Below, piece by piece: positions 43,327 through 54,235 of a stretch of 63,364 nucleotides of DNA; position 1 is the first letter of the stretch; each line of letters starts with the position of its first letter. Made by a program: the position numbers and the translations under genes. The notes beneath the pieces were generated by a model. The model did no database searches, was not told the origin of the DNA, and was given only the letters and a program-made list of their open reading frames with translations. The stretch is from Alcanivorax sp. (GTDB taxonomy: Bacteria > Pseudomonadota > Gammaproteobacteria > Pseudomonadales > Alcanivoracaceae). Where the stretch lies: assembly GCF_002733835.1 (NCBI RefSeq), contig NZ_NVWY01000034.1, forward strand, positions 1 to 63,364, in the 5' to 3' direction.

Positions 43327-46300
43327 CCGTTATCCGTTTCCTGCAGTTCACCCAGCAGTTCGCGAATGGTAGATAGCAGCTCGTTCTCCTGGAACGGCTT
43401 GCCCATGTAGCAGTTCACGCCAATGTCGAAGGCCCGCTCGCGGTGTTTCTCACCGGTGCGGGAGGTGATCATGATGATCGGTACGTCCTGCAGGCGGCTG
43501 TCGTGGCGGACGTGGGTGGCGACTTCGAAACCGTCCATACGGGGCATTTCGATATCCAGCAGCATCACATCCGGGCGAATATCTTCCAGCTTGGCGATGG
43601 CGTCGATGCCGTCCTTGGCGGTGACCACTTCGTAGCCATTACGCTCCAGCAGACGGGTGGTCACCTTGCGCACGGTGACCGAGTCATCAGTGACCATGAC
43701 CAGCGGCGTGTCACGCTGCGGCAGTGTCTCTTCCTCTGGCTCCTGAGGCAGTGTCGGCACTACCTCGCCGGACGCCAGAGCCGTGGTCTGGACGTGGGCG
43801 GCGCGGATCAGGGAGTGGATATCCAGAATGATCACCACGGAACCATCCCCGAGGATGGTAGCGCCGCTGATGCCGGCTACCGTGGCCAGCTGCGGGCCCA
43901 CCGCTTTCACTACGACTTCGCGGGAGCCGACCAGGTCGTCCACCACGATGGCCACTGTGTGTTCGGTGCTGCGAATCAGCAGTACCGGCATGGGAGTGGT
44001 CTGGTTTTCCAGGTGTGGCACCCGGTTGCCGTGAACAAAGTGGCCCAGGTACTGCAGTTCGTAATCCTGGCCCACATAGGTGTAAACCGGGTTGTCTTCC
44101 TCGAAGTAGTGCTGCAGTTCGAACGGGCTGATCCGCACGATACCTTCGATCTGGTTCAGCGGAATCGCGTAGGAGTCCTCCGCCGCTTTCACCATCAGGG
44201 CGCGGTTCATGGCCAGGGTAAACGGCAGGCGGATGATGAAGCGCGTGCCCTGCCCTTTACGGGAATCAATGGTGACCGAGCCGCCCATCTGTTTGATTTC
44301 ACTGGCGACCACATCCATGCCTACGCCGCGCCCGGAAATCTGGGTCACAGCGGCGGCGGTGGAGAAGCCGGCGTGGAAGATGAACTGCTGAATTTCCTGC
44401 TCGGAAAGTTGCGCGTCGGCGGCGATCAGGCCTCGCTCGATGGCTTTTTGGCGCACCGCATCGGTATCGATGCCCTTGCCGTCATCGGACAGGGTAATGA
44501 CTACCTCGCCCCCTTCGCGGCCCAGCTCCAGATTGATGCGGCCGGTGCCGTCCTTGCCGGCAGACTGGCGGCCTTCGCTGGTTTCGATACCGTGGTCCAC
44601 GGCATTACGCAGCATGTGCTCCAGCGGGGCGACCACTCGTTCCATCAGGGAACGGTCCAGCTCGCCTTCCGGGTTGAGCACATCGAAGTCCACGCGTTTG
44701 TCCACTTCGCCGGAAATCTGCCGAACGATACGGCGCAGACGCGGCACCAGGCGGCTGAAGGGCACCATGCGGGTGCGCATCAGTTTTTCCTGCAGCTCGG
44801 TGTTGATCCGTGCCTGCTGCAGCAGCAGGGTTTCGGTGTCCTTGTTGCGGTCCAGCAGGGTGTTCTTCAAATCCAGCAAGTCAGAGGCGGACTCGGACAG
44901 CTGCTTGGTGATCTGGTGCAGCTCGGAGTACTGGTCCATTTCCAGCGGATCGAAGTCCTCGTCGTACTCGCCGAGATCCACGCCCTTCTGGTAGTTGGAC
45001 ATGATCTGCGCTTCGGTTTCCGAATCCAGCCGGCGTAGCTGTTCGTAAAGGCGCTGTACCGTGTTGCCCATCTCTTCCACGTTGAAGGCGAACTCGGTGA
45101 TGCCCTGCTCGACCCGGCCACGGTTGATGGAGGTCTCCCCCGCCAGGTTGACCAGGGCCTCCAGCACATCTGCGCCAACCCGTACCATTTCCTGCGGTTG
45201 CGCCTGATTCTGGCGCTGGCGCCGGTCATCCTTTTGCGGCTGCTGGGGCGCCGGTTGTTGGGGCGCTGCTGGCAGGGTGCTGGTCTGGGGCTCATTGTCC
45301 GCAGGCGCAGGCGCAGGCGCTGCAGCGCTGGCTTGCGCGGCAGCGGCGACTGATTCCATGCCCCGATTGATCTGGTCGTGCCAGTCGAGCATGGGCTGGA
45401 AGTCGCTCTGGGCGGGCGTCTGGCGACGGCTTTCCAGTTCCAGCAAATAGGTTTCGAAATCGTGGCTGATGTCGCCCAGCTGTTTGAGGCCGGCCAGCCG
45501 TGCGCCCCCTTTCAGGGTGTGCAGTGCACGCTTCAGGTCGTCGATGAAGTCGGTGCTTTCCGGGTTATCCTTCCAGGAGGTCAGGCAGGCATCGATGATT
45601 TCCGACAGTTCTTCAGATTCTTCCAGGAAAATTTCCAGAATTTCCGGGTCGCTGTCCGATTGCCATACGTCATCGGCGGCAGACGTTACTGGTGCCGGTG
45701 TGTCGTCATCGCTCACCGACGCGGTGGTTTCTTGGATGGCGGGTTGAGCGGCAGGCGTCGCCGCCATGGCGGGCAGGGTGAAGCCTGCCGGATCGGCCAC
45801 ATAACCATGAATGGCAGTGATCAGTACGTCGCCACTGGGCAATGGCCGGTTGGCTTTCAGGGCTTCTACCATTTCCGCCAGCTGGTCGTGGCAGCGGTGG
45901 AGCAGATCAAACAAGGCGGGCTCAATGGCCAGCTGGCTCTGGGCCAGGCCTTCGTACAGGGTTTCCAGTTCGTGGCCCAGGTCACCCAGTTCCGGCACTT
46001 CGGCCATGCGGGCACCACCCTTCAGGGTGTGCAGATCCCGTTGCAGGGATTGCAGCTCAATCAGATTGTCCTGTTGGCTGATCCACAATTCCAGGCTGTT
46101 GCCGGCGGATTCGAGAATTTCATCCGCTTCTTCCAGGAAAATGTCCACCAGCTCCGGGTCACGCTCCGGTTGAGGGGGCGCATCGGTGGGCTCGGGCGCG
46201 TCCTCAACCGCAACGGGCGCGGGGGCGTCTGTGGCATCGGTGAGGGGGGCGGTCGAGCGGTCGTCAAATCCGCCAGTGTCGGCGGGCTGCGTGTTGGCAT

Positions 46301-49300
46301 CGTCGACGCTGGTGGTGATCGGGCCGGGGGCTTCGCCACGAATGAACGCCTGAATGGCGGCCACCAGTGCCGGTGCATCGGCCGGAGTGGTGTTGGCCTG
46401 CAGGTTTTCGATCATCACTGCCAGGCTGTCATGGCACTGATGCAGCAGCTGGAACAGGGCAGCATCAGACTCCAGTTGCCCGGCGTTATAGCCTTCGTAG
46501 AGGTTTTCCAGTTCGTGGGCCAGATCGCCTACCGGGGCAACACCGGCCATGCGGGCGCCGCCCTTCAGGGTGTGCAGATCGCGCTGCAGGCTGCTCACAT
46601 TACTGCTGTCGCCGGCTTCCCACTGGTCAAGAATGTGGCTGGCAGACTCGAGAATTTCTTCGGCCTCTTCCAGGAACAGCTCGACCAGCTCCGGGTCCAG
46701 GTGGGCTTCGTAGCGGCTGCTGTCTGCCGTGTCGTCAGGTTGCTCCGTAGCGGCGGCTGTATTGCTCTGCTCAGTGTCGCCGCTGTCGATGGGCAGTCCG
46801 CCGCCGGGGCCGCCGTCCGGGCCGTCGCTTTCGGCCAGCTCGCGCAGGGCATCCACCAGTCCCAGTTCCGGGCGTACGGTCTGGCCAGCAGCCAGGCAGT
46901 CCATCATGTTCATCAGCGCGTCCTGACCTTCGCCGGCCAGGGCAAAAAGACGTTCGCTGTACGGCAGCCGGCCGTTTTCCACGGCGCTGTAGCAGCCTGC
47001 CAGGGCAGCGGCCAGGTCGTGAATTTCGCTGAGACCGGCGGTGGTGGCGCTGTTGGACAGCAGCTCCAGTTCGTCGCGCAGACGTACCAGTTCATCGGTG
47101 TGCGCGGGGTGTTGGGCCCACTGGCTGAGCAGTTGCTCTGCATCCACGATCAGGTCCATGCCTTCGGACAGGAACACGGAAAGGATGTGCGGGTCCGGGC
47201 CGGCGCTGCCGGTGTCCTGCAACTGATCGCGTTGTTGATTCAGTGACTGGATCAGGGCGTCGGCGCCGGGCAGATGGGCCGGCGGGGTCGGGTCCATCTG
47301 CTCCAGGCTGGTGAGAATCAGGTCGTGGCTCTGAGCAAGCAGGTCCACCTGTTGCTGGCTGGCGCGGCGGTTGCTGCTGATCAGGTCCCGGGCCAGTTTT
47401 TCGGCCGGCTCGGCCACTTCGGCCACGGCTTCGATTTCAGCCATGCGCGCACTGCCCTTTAGGGTATGCAGGGCGCGATGCACGCTGTCATCGACCTGAT
47501 GCTCGGACAGGTCCGGGTCGTTGCTGGCCAGCCATTGAGCGATCAGGGCCAGATTGCGGCGGGCCTCGCTGGAAAAGATTTCCAGCAGGACGGGGTCCGG
47601 CCCGTCTTCTCGGCTGTCATCGTCAGGGGCATCGTCGCTCATGTCGGGAATATCGGACAGGCTCTCAGCGGCGATCTTGCTGGTGCTGGTTTCGTAGTCC
47701 GGTTCCTGCTCGGGCAGATCCAGGGTGATGCTGTCGTCGATGTCGGTGAGGTCGTTGTCTACGGACAGCAGCTGGATGTCATCGCTGCTGTCACCTTCGT
47801 CCCATGGGTCCAGGGTGTCTTCACTGGCGGCGGCGTCAAACGCGGCCAGGTCTTCCGCGGACAGGCTGTTGTCGGCGGAGGTGGCGTCTGCGTTTTCAGC
47901 GGACGGCAGCTCGGTGAGCTCCAGGCTGTCGCTGTCGGGGTCGCCCTGTTCGTCTGCTTCCAGCGCGATGGTGTCCTGGGCATCCAGGCTGATATCAGCG
48001 GTAGAGTCTGTCGCGGCGCCGTCGACGCTTTCTGCGGCTTCTTCGCTTGTGCTGTCGGCAGCGCCGACAACAGGGACTTCGTCGATCTGGACGCCGGCGG
48101 CCAGGGTATCGGCAGCATCGGCCAGGGGTTGTACATCAAACGGGTCCGGCTGGCGCAGGGTAAAGGCATCAACCAGGGCCGGCACGCGATTACGGACTTC
48201 CTGCACCAGGGCGATCAGCACGGCGGTGGGCACAATGGTGCGATCGATGACCCGGTTCAGCATGTTTTCCACGGACCAGCCCAGTTCGCCCACGGTGCTG
48301 GCACCGACCATGCGCCCGGAGCCTTTCAGGGTGTGGAAGGCGCGGCGGAATTCCACCAGGGACTCTTCGTCGCTGGTGTTGGCGGCCCAGCGCGGGAAGT
48401 ATTCGTCCAGGGCGTCCAGTACTTCGCCCACTTCTTCCTGGAAGATCTCGATGATTTCGTCATCGATCAGGTCGTCGTCATCGTCTTCCGGGGAGGCGTC
48501 GGCGCTGACGACGACGTGGCCTTCAGGCTCTGCCGGTGCGGTGATTTCCAGCGTGGGGTCGAGCAGCTCGTCATCATTGCTGCTGTCGAAATCCGGCGCG
48601 TCGTCGTCACTGGCCAGCGGCTGCAGTTCCAGGGTGGCGTCTTCTTCCGGCTCGGCGTTGTCGGTTTCGTCGTCGGGCAACTCGCTGTTGGCAGAGAACC
48701 CGGACCAGGCATCCACATCGTGCTCGGCAACGGCGCTGGTGTCGGCGTCGTCGTGCGGGGTGTCCAGTTCCGCTTGTTCCAGTTCAATGCGTTCTACATC
48801 GATGGCGTTATCGGTGAAGTCCTGCTCTTCTTCCAGTGGGTAGCCGAGTGCTTCCACACTGGCTCGCGCCAGCTGCAGGATATCGTCGGTGGTGGCCGGA
48901 TCGTCGCTGAGACGTTCCAGGTAATATTCCACCGAGGTGATGGCGTCGGCCAGGGTGTCCATGCTGCGCCAGTCCGGTTTGGGCTGGTCCGCTTGCAGCA
49001 GCTTTTCTTCGATGAACTGGACGCACTGGCGCAAAATCAGCGCGGGCTTGCCCAGCTGGATCACATCCAGGCCACCGCGGACCGCATTGAGGCGCTCCGG
49101 TACCACTTGCAGCGGATCGGTATTCCACTGCGAGGCTATGAATTCCACGATGCCGTCTTTGGCTTCTTCCAGCCCGGCGCGGCATTCGCGCAGCACCGCG
49201 TCCATGGCCTGGCCCACATGGCTGGGCATGTCATCGCCCTGGCCGTTGTAGCTTCGTGCATTGCGCTGGTCGCCACTGATGCCGGCCAGGGTCGCTTCCA

Positions 49301-50516
49301 CGTAGAGCAGGGCCCCGGCGATATCCATCAGGCTTTCGCGTTCGGCGGGTGCGTTGCCGGCGACGATATCTTCCATGGCGTGGAGTTGTTCTTCCACCAG
49401 TGCCCGGGGCTGGCCCAGGCCCAGTACGGCCACGGTGTCGGCCACCTGCTTCAGGGTCAGGGTGAGCGGTTGCAGCTTGCTGGTATCGGTGTCACCACTG
49501 TGAACAAAGCTTTCCAGGGCGTCTTTGACGGTGGTCAGTTCTTCAGAAAGCGCCTGCACCACGGAGTTCATGGCCTGGGCATCCGGGCCGGTCATCCGTT
49601 GTCGTTCTTCGTTGACCAGATCATCGGAGGGCAGCGCGTCATCCAGCCGGAAACGGGCTTTTATGTCGCGGATACGCGGGCTGTCCACATCGGCCTTGGC
49701 CACGTAGTAGAGCAGGTTCTTGAGCAGTTCTGTGGGGGCGGGACGGTTCAGGCTGGCGGCGCCCTCCACGGCCAGTTCCCGCAGGTTGCGGTCCACGTGA
49801 CCGAGCATCAGTTTCACTGAGGTGCCAAGAATGATGGCGTCTTCAGAGAGGCCCTCCACCAGCGCATTGCTGATGGACCACAGCGGTGCCCGTGGCGCAT
49901 CGCCGGTGATCTGTTCCAGTTTGGTGAACACCTTGGCCATGTAGCCCAGGTTTTCGCCCATGTTGTCGTTGCGCAGCACGCCGAGCAGGGCGATCTGGAA
50001 CATCTGACGAATTTTTTTCGCCAGCAGGATAAAGCGCGGATCGTTGAGCAGGTCGTCAGGAATCTGGCCCTGGCCAGTGGCGTCGGTGAGGTCCGGTTTG
50101 AACAGGGAGGTTTCCGACAACAGGGATTCACCGCGGGCGGCACGCAGGTCGTTGAGCAGCGGCAGCAGCACCACGGGCAGATCACGGCGGTTGCTGGCGA
50201 CCCGGTCCAGGTACGGCGGCAATTGCAGGATCGCCCGCATCAGGGTTTCCTGGCTGTCGGTCACATTGCCCACGTTGCCCTCGAGCAGTGCCTGCGCCAG
50301 TTTTTCCATTTCCTCGGCGAGCAGCGCCGCACCGTAGAACTCCACCATCTGCAAGGTGCCGTACACCTGGTGCAGGTGGGTCTGGCAGAAACGCATACGG
50401 GTAGCGTCGTCCGGATTGTCCACGAACGATTCCAGTGCCTGTTGCGCCTGGTTCAGGGTTTCCTGGATTTCCCCGCGAACCCAGTCCAGAGCCAGATAGT
50501 CGTGACGGTCACTCAT
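43323..50516 (-). CDS. chpA: ChpA, hybrid CheA-type kinase controlling type IV pili
   Basis: The protein has 2397 residues. An N-terminal FimL-like region contains HLHQVYGTLQ. Five clear Hpt domains have phospho-acceptors His728, His1017, His1315, His1496 and His1666, each in HTLKG. The CheA dimerisation and ATPase core follows (LRNAVDHGIE, LSDDGKGID, GRGVGMDVV), then CheW-like regulation and a terminal receiver (VMVTDDSVTV, LLDIEMPRMDG). Linkers between Hpt domains are very rich in Asp, Glu, Ser and Ala. P. aeruginosa ChpA is similar in size with six Hpt plus Ser/Thr variants. The start at 50516 follows AGGAGACG; an upstream frame to 50549 is unnecessary. Confidence 0.95.
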   Translation of the reverse strand: MSDRHDYLALDWVRGEIQETLNQAQQALESFVDNPDDATRMRFCQTHLHQVYGTLQMVEFYGAALLAEEMEKLAQALLEGNVGNVTDSQETLMRAILQLPPYLDRVASNRRDLPVVLLPLLNDLRAARGESLLSETSLFKPDLTDATGQGQIPDDLLNDPRFILLAKKIRQMFQIALLGVLRNDNMGENLGYMAKVFTKLEQITGDAPRAPLWSISNALVEGLSEDAIILGTSVKLMLGHVDRNLRELAVEGAASLNRPAPTELLKNLLYYVAKADVDSPRIRDIKARFRLDDALPSDDLVNEERQRMTGPDAQAMNSVVQALSEELTTVKDALESFVHSGDTDTSKLQPLTLTLKQVADTVAVLGLGQPRALVEEQLHAMEDIVAGNAPAERESLMDIAGALLYVEATLAGISGDQRNARSYNGQGDDMPSHVGQAMDAVLRECRAGLEEAKDGIVEFIASQWNTDPLQVVPERLNAVRGGLDVIQLGKPALILRQCVQFIEEKLLQADQPKPDWRSMDTLADAITSVEYYLERLSDDPATTDDILQLARASVEALGYPLEEEQDFTDNAIDVERIELEQAELDTPHDDADTSAVAEHDVDAWSGFSANSELPDDETDNAEPEEDATLELQPLASDDDAPDFDSSNDDELLDPTLEITAPAEPEGHVVVSADASPEDDDDDLIDDEIIEIFQEEVGEVLDALDEYFPRWAANTSDEESLVEFRRAFHTLKGSGRMVGASTVGELGWSVENMLNRVIDRTIVPTAVLIALVQEVRNRVPALVDAFTLRQPDPFDVQPLADAADTLAAGVQIDEVPVVGAADSTSEEAAESVDGAATDSTADISLDAQDTIALEADEQGDPDSDSLELTELPSAENADATSADNSLSAEDLAAFDAAASEDTLDPWDEGDSSDDIQLLSVDNDLTDIDDSITLDLPEQEPDYETSTSKIAAESLSDIPDMSDDAPDDDSREDGPDPVLLEIFSSEARRNLALIAQWLASNDPDLSEHQVDDSVHRALHTLKGSARMAEIEAVAEVAEPAEKLARDLISSNRRASQQQVDLLAQSHDLILTSLEQMDPTPPAHLPGADALIQSLNQQRDQLQDTGSAGPDPHILSVFLSEGMDLIVDAEQLLSQWAQHPAHTDELVRLRDELELLSNSATTAGLSEIHDLAAALAGCYSAVENGRLPYSERLFALAGEGQDALMNMMDCLAAGQTVRPELGLVDALRELAESDGPDGGPGGGLPIDSGDTEQSNTAAATEQPDDTADSSRYEAHLDPELVELFLEEAEEILESASHILDQWEAGDSSNVSSLQRDLHTLKGGARMAGVAPVGDLAHELENLYEGYNAGQLESDAALFQLLHQCHDSLAVMIENLQANTTPADAPALVAAIQAFIRGEAPGPITTSVDDANTQPADTGGFDDRSTAPLTDATDAPAPVAVEDAPEPTDAPPQPERDPELVDIFLEEADEILESAGNSLELWISQQDNLIELQSLQRDLHTLKGGARMAEVPELGDLGHELETLYEGLAQSQLAIEPALFDLLHRCHDQLAEMVEALKANRPLPSGDVLITAIHGYVADPAGFTLPAMAATPAAQPAIQETTASVSDDDTPAPVTSAADDVWQSDSDPEILEIFLEESEELSEIIDACLTSWKDNPESTDFIDDLKRALHTLKGGARLAGLKQLGDISHDFETYLLELESRRQTPAQSDFQPMLDWHDQINRGMESVAAAAQASAAAPAPAPADNEPQTSTLPAAPQQPAPQQPQKDDRRQRQNQAQPQEMVRVGADVLEALVNLAGETSINRGRVEQGITEFAFNVEEMGNTVQRLYEQLRRLDSETEAQIMSNYQKGVDLGEYDEDFDPLEMDQYSELHQITKQLSESASDLLDLKNTLLDRNKDTETLLLQQARINTELQEKLMRTRMVPFSRLVPRLRRIVRQISGEVDKRVDFDVLNPEGELDRSLMERVVAPLEHMLRNAVDHGIETSEGRQSAGKDGTGRINLELGREGGEVVITLSDDGKGIDTDAVRQKAIERGLIAADAQLSEQEIQQFIFHAGFSTAAAVTQISGRGVGMDVVASEIKQMGGSVTIDSRKGQGTRFIIRLPFTLAMNRALMVKAAEDSYAIPLNQIEGIVRISPFELQHYFEEDNPVYTYVGQDYELQYLGHFVHGNRVPHLENQTTPMPVLLIRSTEHTVAIVVDDLVGSREVVVKAVGPQLATVAGISGATILGDGSVVIILDIHSLIRAAHVQTTALASGEVVPTLPQEPEEETLPQRDTPLVMVTDDSVTVRKVTTRLLERNGYEVVTAKDGIDAIAKLEDIRPDVMLLDIEMPRMDGFEVATHVRHDSRLQDVPIIMITSRTGEKHRERAFDIGVNCYMGKPFQENELLSTIRELLGELQETDNG

Positions 50517-50569
50517 GACGTCTCCTGTCATACTCAAACCTGCCGTCACTGCGGGCAGGTTTCTTTAAT

Positions 50570-50669
50570 ACGCAGCACGTAACATGCAGCACGCCTCATC
50601 CAGGTCATTCCTGATGGGTGCCGCCCCAAGCGTTTTTCTTTTTCGTGCGCTGCGTGTTGCGTGCAGCTT
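50570..50669. repeat. Heptad-word inverted repeat, locus E
   Basis: The left arm 50570-50597 is ACGCAGC, ACGTAAC, ATGCAGC, ACGCCTC. The right arm 50642-50669, read on the minus strand, is AAGCTGC, ACGCAAC, ACGCAGC, GCACGAA. It fills most of the unusually long 166-bp gap between pilK and chpA; its right arm ends 13 nt before the pilK stop codon. Confidence 0.85.
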
Positions 50670-50682
50670 GTTGTTTTATGTC

Positions 50683-51561
50683 TTATCTACAGCGCCGGAA
50701 TGCCAACGTATCAGCAAAATGAATGCGTTCCAGATCCGGATGTTGCCAATCGGTCACTTCCCCGGGCCCGAGTACCAGGATGCCTCCCGGTGCGAGCCGC
50801 TCCGCCAGCCGGTTCACGATCTGGCGTTTACGCCAGCGACGGAAGTAAATCAGCATGTTCTGACAAAAAATCAGGTCCATGTTGTTCATCGGTGCCGTGC
50901 TGAGGTCCAGCACGTTGAGCCGCGCGAAGCAGATGCGTTCACGCAGTGCCCCGGTGATGGTTACGGTTTGCCCGTTTCCCGTGGGCTCGAAATACTTGTC
51001 CCGCAACAGTGGGTCGACCTGCAATACCCGGCGCGCGGCATATTCGCCTTTGCGGGCCTTGGCCAGGGTGGGCAGGCTGATATCGGTGGCGGTGATGCCG
51101 TAGAACAGTTTTCGCTCACTGGCGGAAAATTGTTCGTTGATCATCATGGCGAGGGAGTAGGCTTCCTCGCCAGTGGAGCACCCCACGCTCCACACATCCA
51201 GGCTGGCACCATCCGGCTGTTCGGCCATGAAGCGCTGGGTGAACTCTTCCACCAGTGCGTAGGAGCCGGGATGCCGGAAGAAGCTGGTTTCCTGAACGGT
51301 GAGACGATCGACCAGCACGGACCATTCCATGGCTCGCGACTGGGTCGAGCCCACCATCAGGTGTTCGTAATAGGTGTCGTAGTCCTCGATGCCCAGCTCG
51401 CGCATGCGAATGTTCAAGCTGGTTTCGAGGAAGGTCTTGCGTTCGTTGGACAGCGTCATGCCGGTGCGGTCTTCAAGCAGCGCCTGCCATAGCTGGAACT
51501 GCTCCGCATCCATGGCGGGCGTGCTTTTGATCGACCAGCGATCTGTCACTGCAGCACCCAT
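50683..51561 (-). CDS. pilK: PilK, CheR-type methyltransferase
   Basis: The 292-residue SAM-dependent enzyme methylates glutamates of PilJ. The N-terminal CheR domain (residues 15-80) is followed by the SAM site WSVGCSTGEEAYS (around residue 122), and DLIFCQNMLIYF is typical. GGGAGA precedes the ATG. It is part of the pilGHIJK-chpABC operon. Confidence 0.9.
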   Translation of the reverse strand: MGAAVTDRWSIKSTPAMDAEQFQLWQALLEDRTGMTLSNERKTFLETSLNIRMRELGIEDYDTYYEHLMVGSTQSRAMEWSVLVDRLTVQETSFFRHPGSYALVEEFTQRFMAEQPDGASLDVWSVGCSTGEEAYSLAMMINEQFSASERKLFYGITATDISLPTLAKARKGEYAARRVLQVDPLLRDKYFEPTGNGQTVTITGALRERICFARLNVLDLSTAPMNNMDLIFCQNMLIYFRRWRKRQIVNRLAERLAPGGILVLGPGEVTDWQHPDLERIHFADTLAFRRCR

Positions 51562-51592
51562 GGCACGTCTCCCGAGACCGGCTCAGGCCGGA

Positions 51593-53617
51593 TCAGGAGT
51601 GCTCCGGCAGGCGGAAGCCGGCAACGGAGTTACGCATTTCCTGGGCCATCTCGGCCAGGTTACCAATGGACCGTGCTGTCGCAGTGGTACCGGCAGAGGT
51701 CTGCGAGGTAATTTCCTGGATCACGTTCATGGTGTTGGAGATGTGACCCGCAGACGCCGCCTGCTGGCGCGCCGCGTTGGAGATGTTCTGGATCAGGTCC
51801 GCCAGGGTTTTCGATACGTTCTCGATTTCTTCCAGTGCCACACCCGCATCCTGTGCCAGGCGCGCCCCTTTCACTACCTCGGCAGTGGTGGCTTCCATGG
51901 AGATAACCGCTTCGTTGGTATCGGTCTGAATGGTTTTTACCAGGGTTTCAATCTGCTTGGTTGCCGCAGCAGAACGTTCCGCGAGGCGCTGTACCTCATC
52001 CGCTACCACCGCGAAGCCTCGGCCGGCTTCGCCAGCCATGGATGCCTGGATGGCGGCGTTCAAGGCGAGGATGTTGGTCTGGTCGGCGATGTCGTTAATC
52101 AGGGATACGATGTCACCAATTTCCTGGGAGGACTCACCCAGACGCTTGATCCGTTTGGAGGTTTCCTGGATCTGTTCGCGAATGGTGTCCATGCCGTGGA
52201 TGGTGGCCTGTACTACTTCGGCGCCCTTGTTGGCGATGGCTACCGCCCGTTCCGCTACCGCTGCCGATTCGGCGGCGTTGGCGGATACCTGGTCAATGGA
52301 CACCGCCATTTCGTTCACCGCGGCAGACGCCCCGGCAATTTCCTGGGCCTGGTGCTCGGAGGCTTCGGCCAGATGCATCGCCGTGGACTGGGTTTCCTGG
52401 GCGGCCGAGGCCACCTGTACCGCCGAGTTGTTGATGGTCTGTACCAGGCTGCGCAGCTGGTCAATGGAGTAGTTGATGGAGTCAGCGATGGCACCGGTGA
52501 AGTCCTCGGTTACTGTCGCCTGTACGGTCAGGTCACCGTCCGCCAGGTCGCCCAGTTCGTCGAGCAGACGCAGAATCGCCGCCTGGTTACGCTGGTTCTC
52601 ACTTTCCAGTTCGTCTTTCAGCTTCGCCGCCTGGCGGGTCCGCTGAGCCATGATCAGGATGAAGATCAACAGGGCGATAACACCGGAAAGCGCACCCAGC
52701 GTTACCGAGGGGAAGAAACCGCTGGTGGTGTCTTCGAACTGGTTGTTCAGGTTGGTGGATTCCTGCAGCAGGTCCTGGGAACGACGGAAGATGGTGTCGG
52801 CCGCGTTACGTACCTGGAACAGCTCGGGGGCGGTTTCCAGGATTTCATCCACGGACTGGTTAACGAATTCGTCGAACAGGTCAGCAATTTCGGCCAGGTA
52901 ATCCAGGGCGTCGGGGTCATTCACCTGGTCAATACCCATGGCGGCATCGCCTTCGATCATGCCGTTCATGACACGACCGAACAGGCTGGCATCACGGCCG
53001 AAGGAGTCCGCCGCGATCACCGCGCCGTCGCCGCCTTCCAGTACCTTGGCGATGGACCGTACGATGCGCTCAGCCAGCCAGGATTGGCGCTGCGCAAAGG
53101 CAATCTGTTCCGGTTCCGCATCGGTGGCCACCAGAATTTCCACGACGCCTTCGTATTCGGCCTGCAGGGAAGGAATGGTTTGGGCCAGAGTGTCTGCCAC
53201 TTCGTGCAGATCCAGTACCGTGTCTTCCCCTTTCAGGATCACGCCGGCGTTGGCGTTCACTTCATCCCACAGGGTTTGCAGGCGGGCCATGGCTTGCGGA
53301 TCGTTGACCTGCTCGTCCTTGACGTCGTCCCAGGCGGACTGGAAGCTTTTCTGGGATTTATCCAGCAATTCGAAGGCGTCGGCGTTACCGGCGGCCGCTT
53401 CCAGGGCGTTTTTGGCGATCTGCTGGGAAATTACCCGCATTTCGGAAGCGCGGGTAATGTTCTCCTGCGCCTTGTTTGCCGTGGTGGCGGATAGCAGGAA
53501 GTTGGCCAGTGCCAATAGAACAAAGATGGCAAGGCCCACATAAAGGGCAATATTCAGCGTGCCGCCGCCTGAGCCCCCCCGCAATTTTTCCAACAATGCT
53601 CCCGAATTGAACTTCAT
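51593..53617 (-). CDS. pilJ: PilJ, methyl-accepting chemoreceptor for type IV pili
   Basis: The 674-residue receptor has a first membrane helix (residues 22-44) and a long periplasmic helical domain to about residue 305. The second helix ([20 protein letters not shown]) is followed by a HAMP-like region and a cytoplasmic hairpin whose tip reads [20 protein letters not shown]. It senses pilus-linked signals in P. aeruginosa and feeds ChpA via PilI/ChpC. Confidence 0.94.
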   Translation of the reverse strand: MKFNSGALLEKLRGGSGGGTLNIALYVGLAIFVLLALANFLLSATTANKAQENITRASEMRVISQQIAKNALEAAAGNADAFELLDKSQKSFQSAWDDVKDEQVNDPQAMARLQTLWDEVNANAGVILKGEDTVLDLHEVADTLAQTIPSLQAEYEGVVEILVATDAEPEQIAFAQRQSWLAERIVRSIAKVLEGGDGAVIAADSFGRDASLFGRVMNGMIEGDAAMGIDQVNDPDALDYLAEIADLFDEFVNQSVDEILETAPELFQVRNAADTIFRRSQDLLQESTNLNNQFEDTTSGFFPSVTLGALSGVIALLIFILIMAQRTRQAAKLKDELESENQRNQAAILRLLDELGDLADGDLTVQATVTEDFTGAIADSINYSIDQLRSLVQTINNSAVQVASAAQETQSTAMHLAEASEHQAQEIAGASAAVNEMAVSIDQVSANAAESAAVAERAVAIANKGAEVVQATIHGMDTIREQIQETSKRIKRLGESSQEIGDIVSLINDIADQTNILALNAAIQASMAGEAGRGFAVVADEVQRLAERSAAATKQIETLVKTIQTDTNEAVISMEATTAEVVKGARLAQDAGVALEEIENVSKTLADLIQNISNAARQQAASAGHISNTMNVIQEITSQTSAGTTATARSIGNLAEMAQEMRNSVAGFRLPEHS

Positions 53618-53675
53618 AGTCTGGCTCCTGGCCTGGCGTTCACTCTTCTTATATTCCCCGAGTTGTTCTATGCCG

Positions 53676-54224
53676 TTAGCCGGTACGGGCTACCTGCATA
53701 AAACGCGGGTCCTCTGCCAGCCGGGTGAGGCTGAACACGGACCAATACTCCCCTTCCCGTCGGTAGGCCCCGCGCACAAAGTTCGTGACGCTGGTGTCGC
53801 TGACCGGCAGTGATTCCACAAATTCATCAATGGGAAAATGTTGCATCCCCAGTACCTCGTCCACGGCCATGCCGGTGTAGAGGTCGTCCTGGTCCAGCAC
53901 CAGCAGCCGGCGGCGCTTTTCCTGAACCGGTGAACTCTTTTCCAGAAAACCGCTGAGATCCATGACGGTCATCAGGCGGCCCCGGACGTTGGCTACCCCT
54001 TTCATCCAGCTGCGTGCGCCGGGTATGCGGGTGTAGGCCGGCACCGAGAGGATTTCGGAAACCTCATCCAGCGGTGCCACGTATTTCTTGCCGTCGAGCA
54101 CAAAGCCTACGCCACTCCAGTAGCTGACTGCATCCTGCTGCATGGGCAGATCTTTGGCCTGCTCCCGGCAGCGCTGATTGTATTCAGCCAGTTTGATGTA
54201 GGCGGCGGAGGCGTTGCTGCTCAT
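53676..54224 (-). CDS. pilI: PilI, CheW-like coupling protein
   Basis: The 182-residue CheW domain ([42 protein letters not shown]) couples PilJ to ChpA. It lies 11 bp after pilH and 58 bp before pilJ. The length is typical of PilI. Confidence 0.92.
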   Translation of the reverse strand: MSSNASAAYIKLAEYNQRCREQAKDLPMQQDAVSYWSGVGFVLDGKKYVAPLDEVSEILSVPAYTRIPGARSWMKGVANVRGRLMTVMDLSGFLEKSSPVQEKRRRLLVLDQDDLYTGMAVDEVLGMQHFPIDEFVESLPVSDTSVTNFVRGAYRREGEYWSVFSLTRLAEDPRFMQVARTG

Positions 54225-54235
54225 GGGTGGCTCCT

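Noticed and set aside
43443..49820. Long plus-strand frames opposite chpA (43443-45038, 45378-47246, 47466-49820)
   Set aside because: They mirror the Asp/Glu/Ala-rich, GC-rich chpA sequence, and their composition is Val/Gly/His-rich with no domains.
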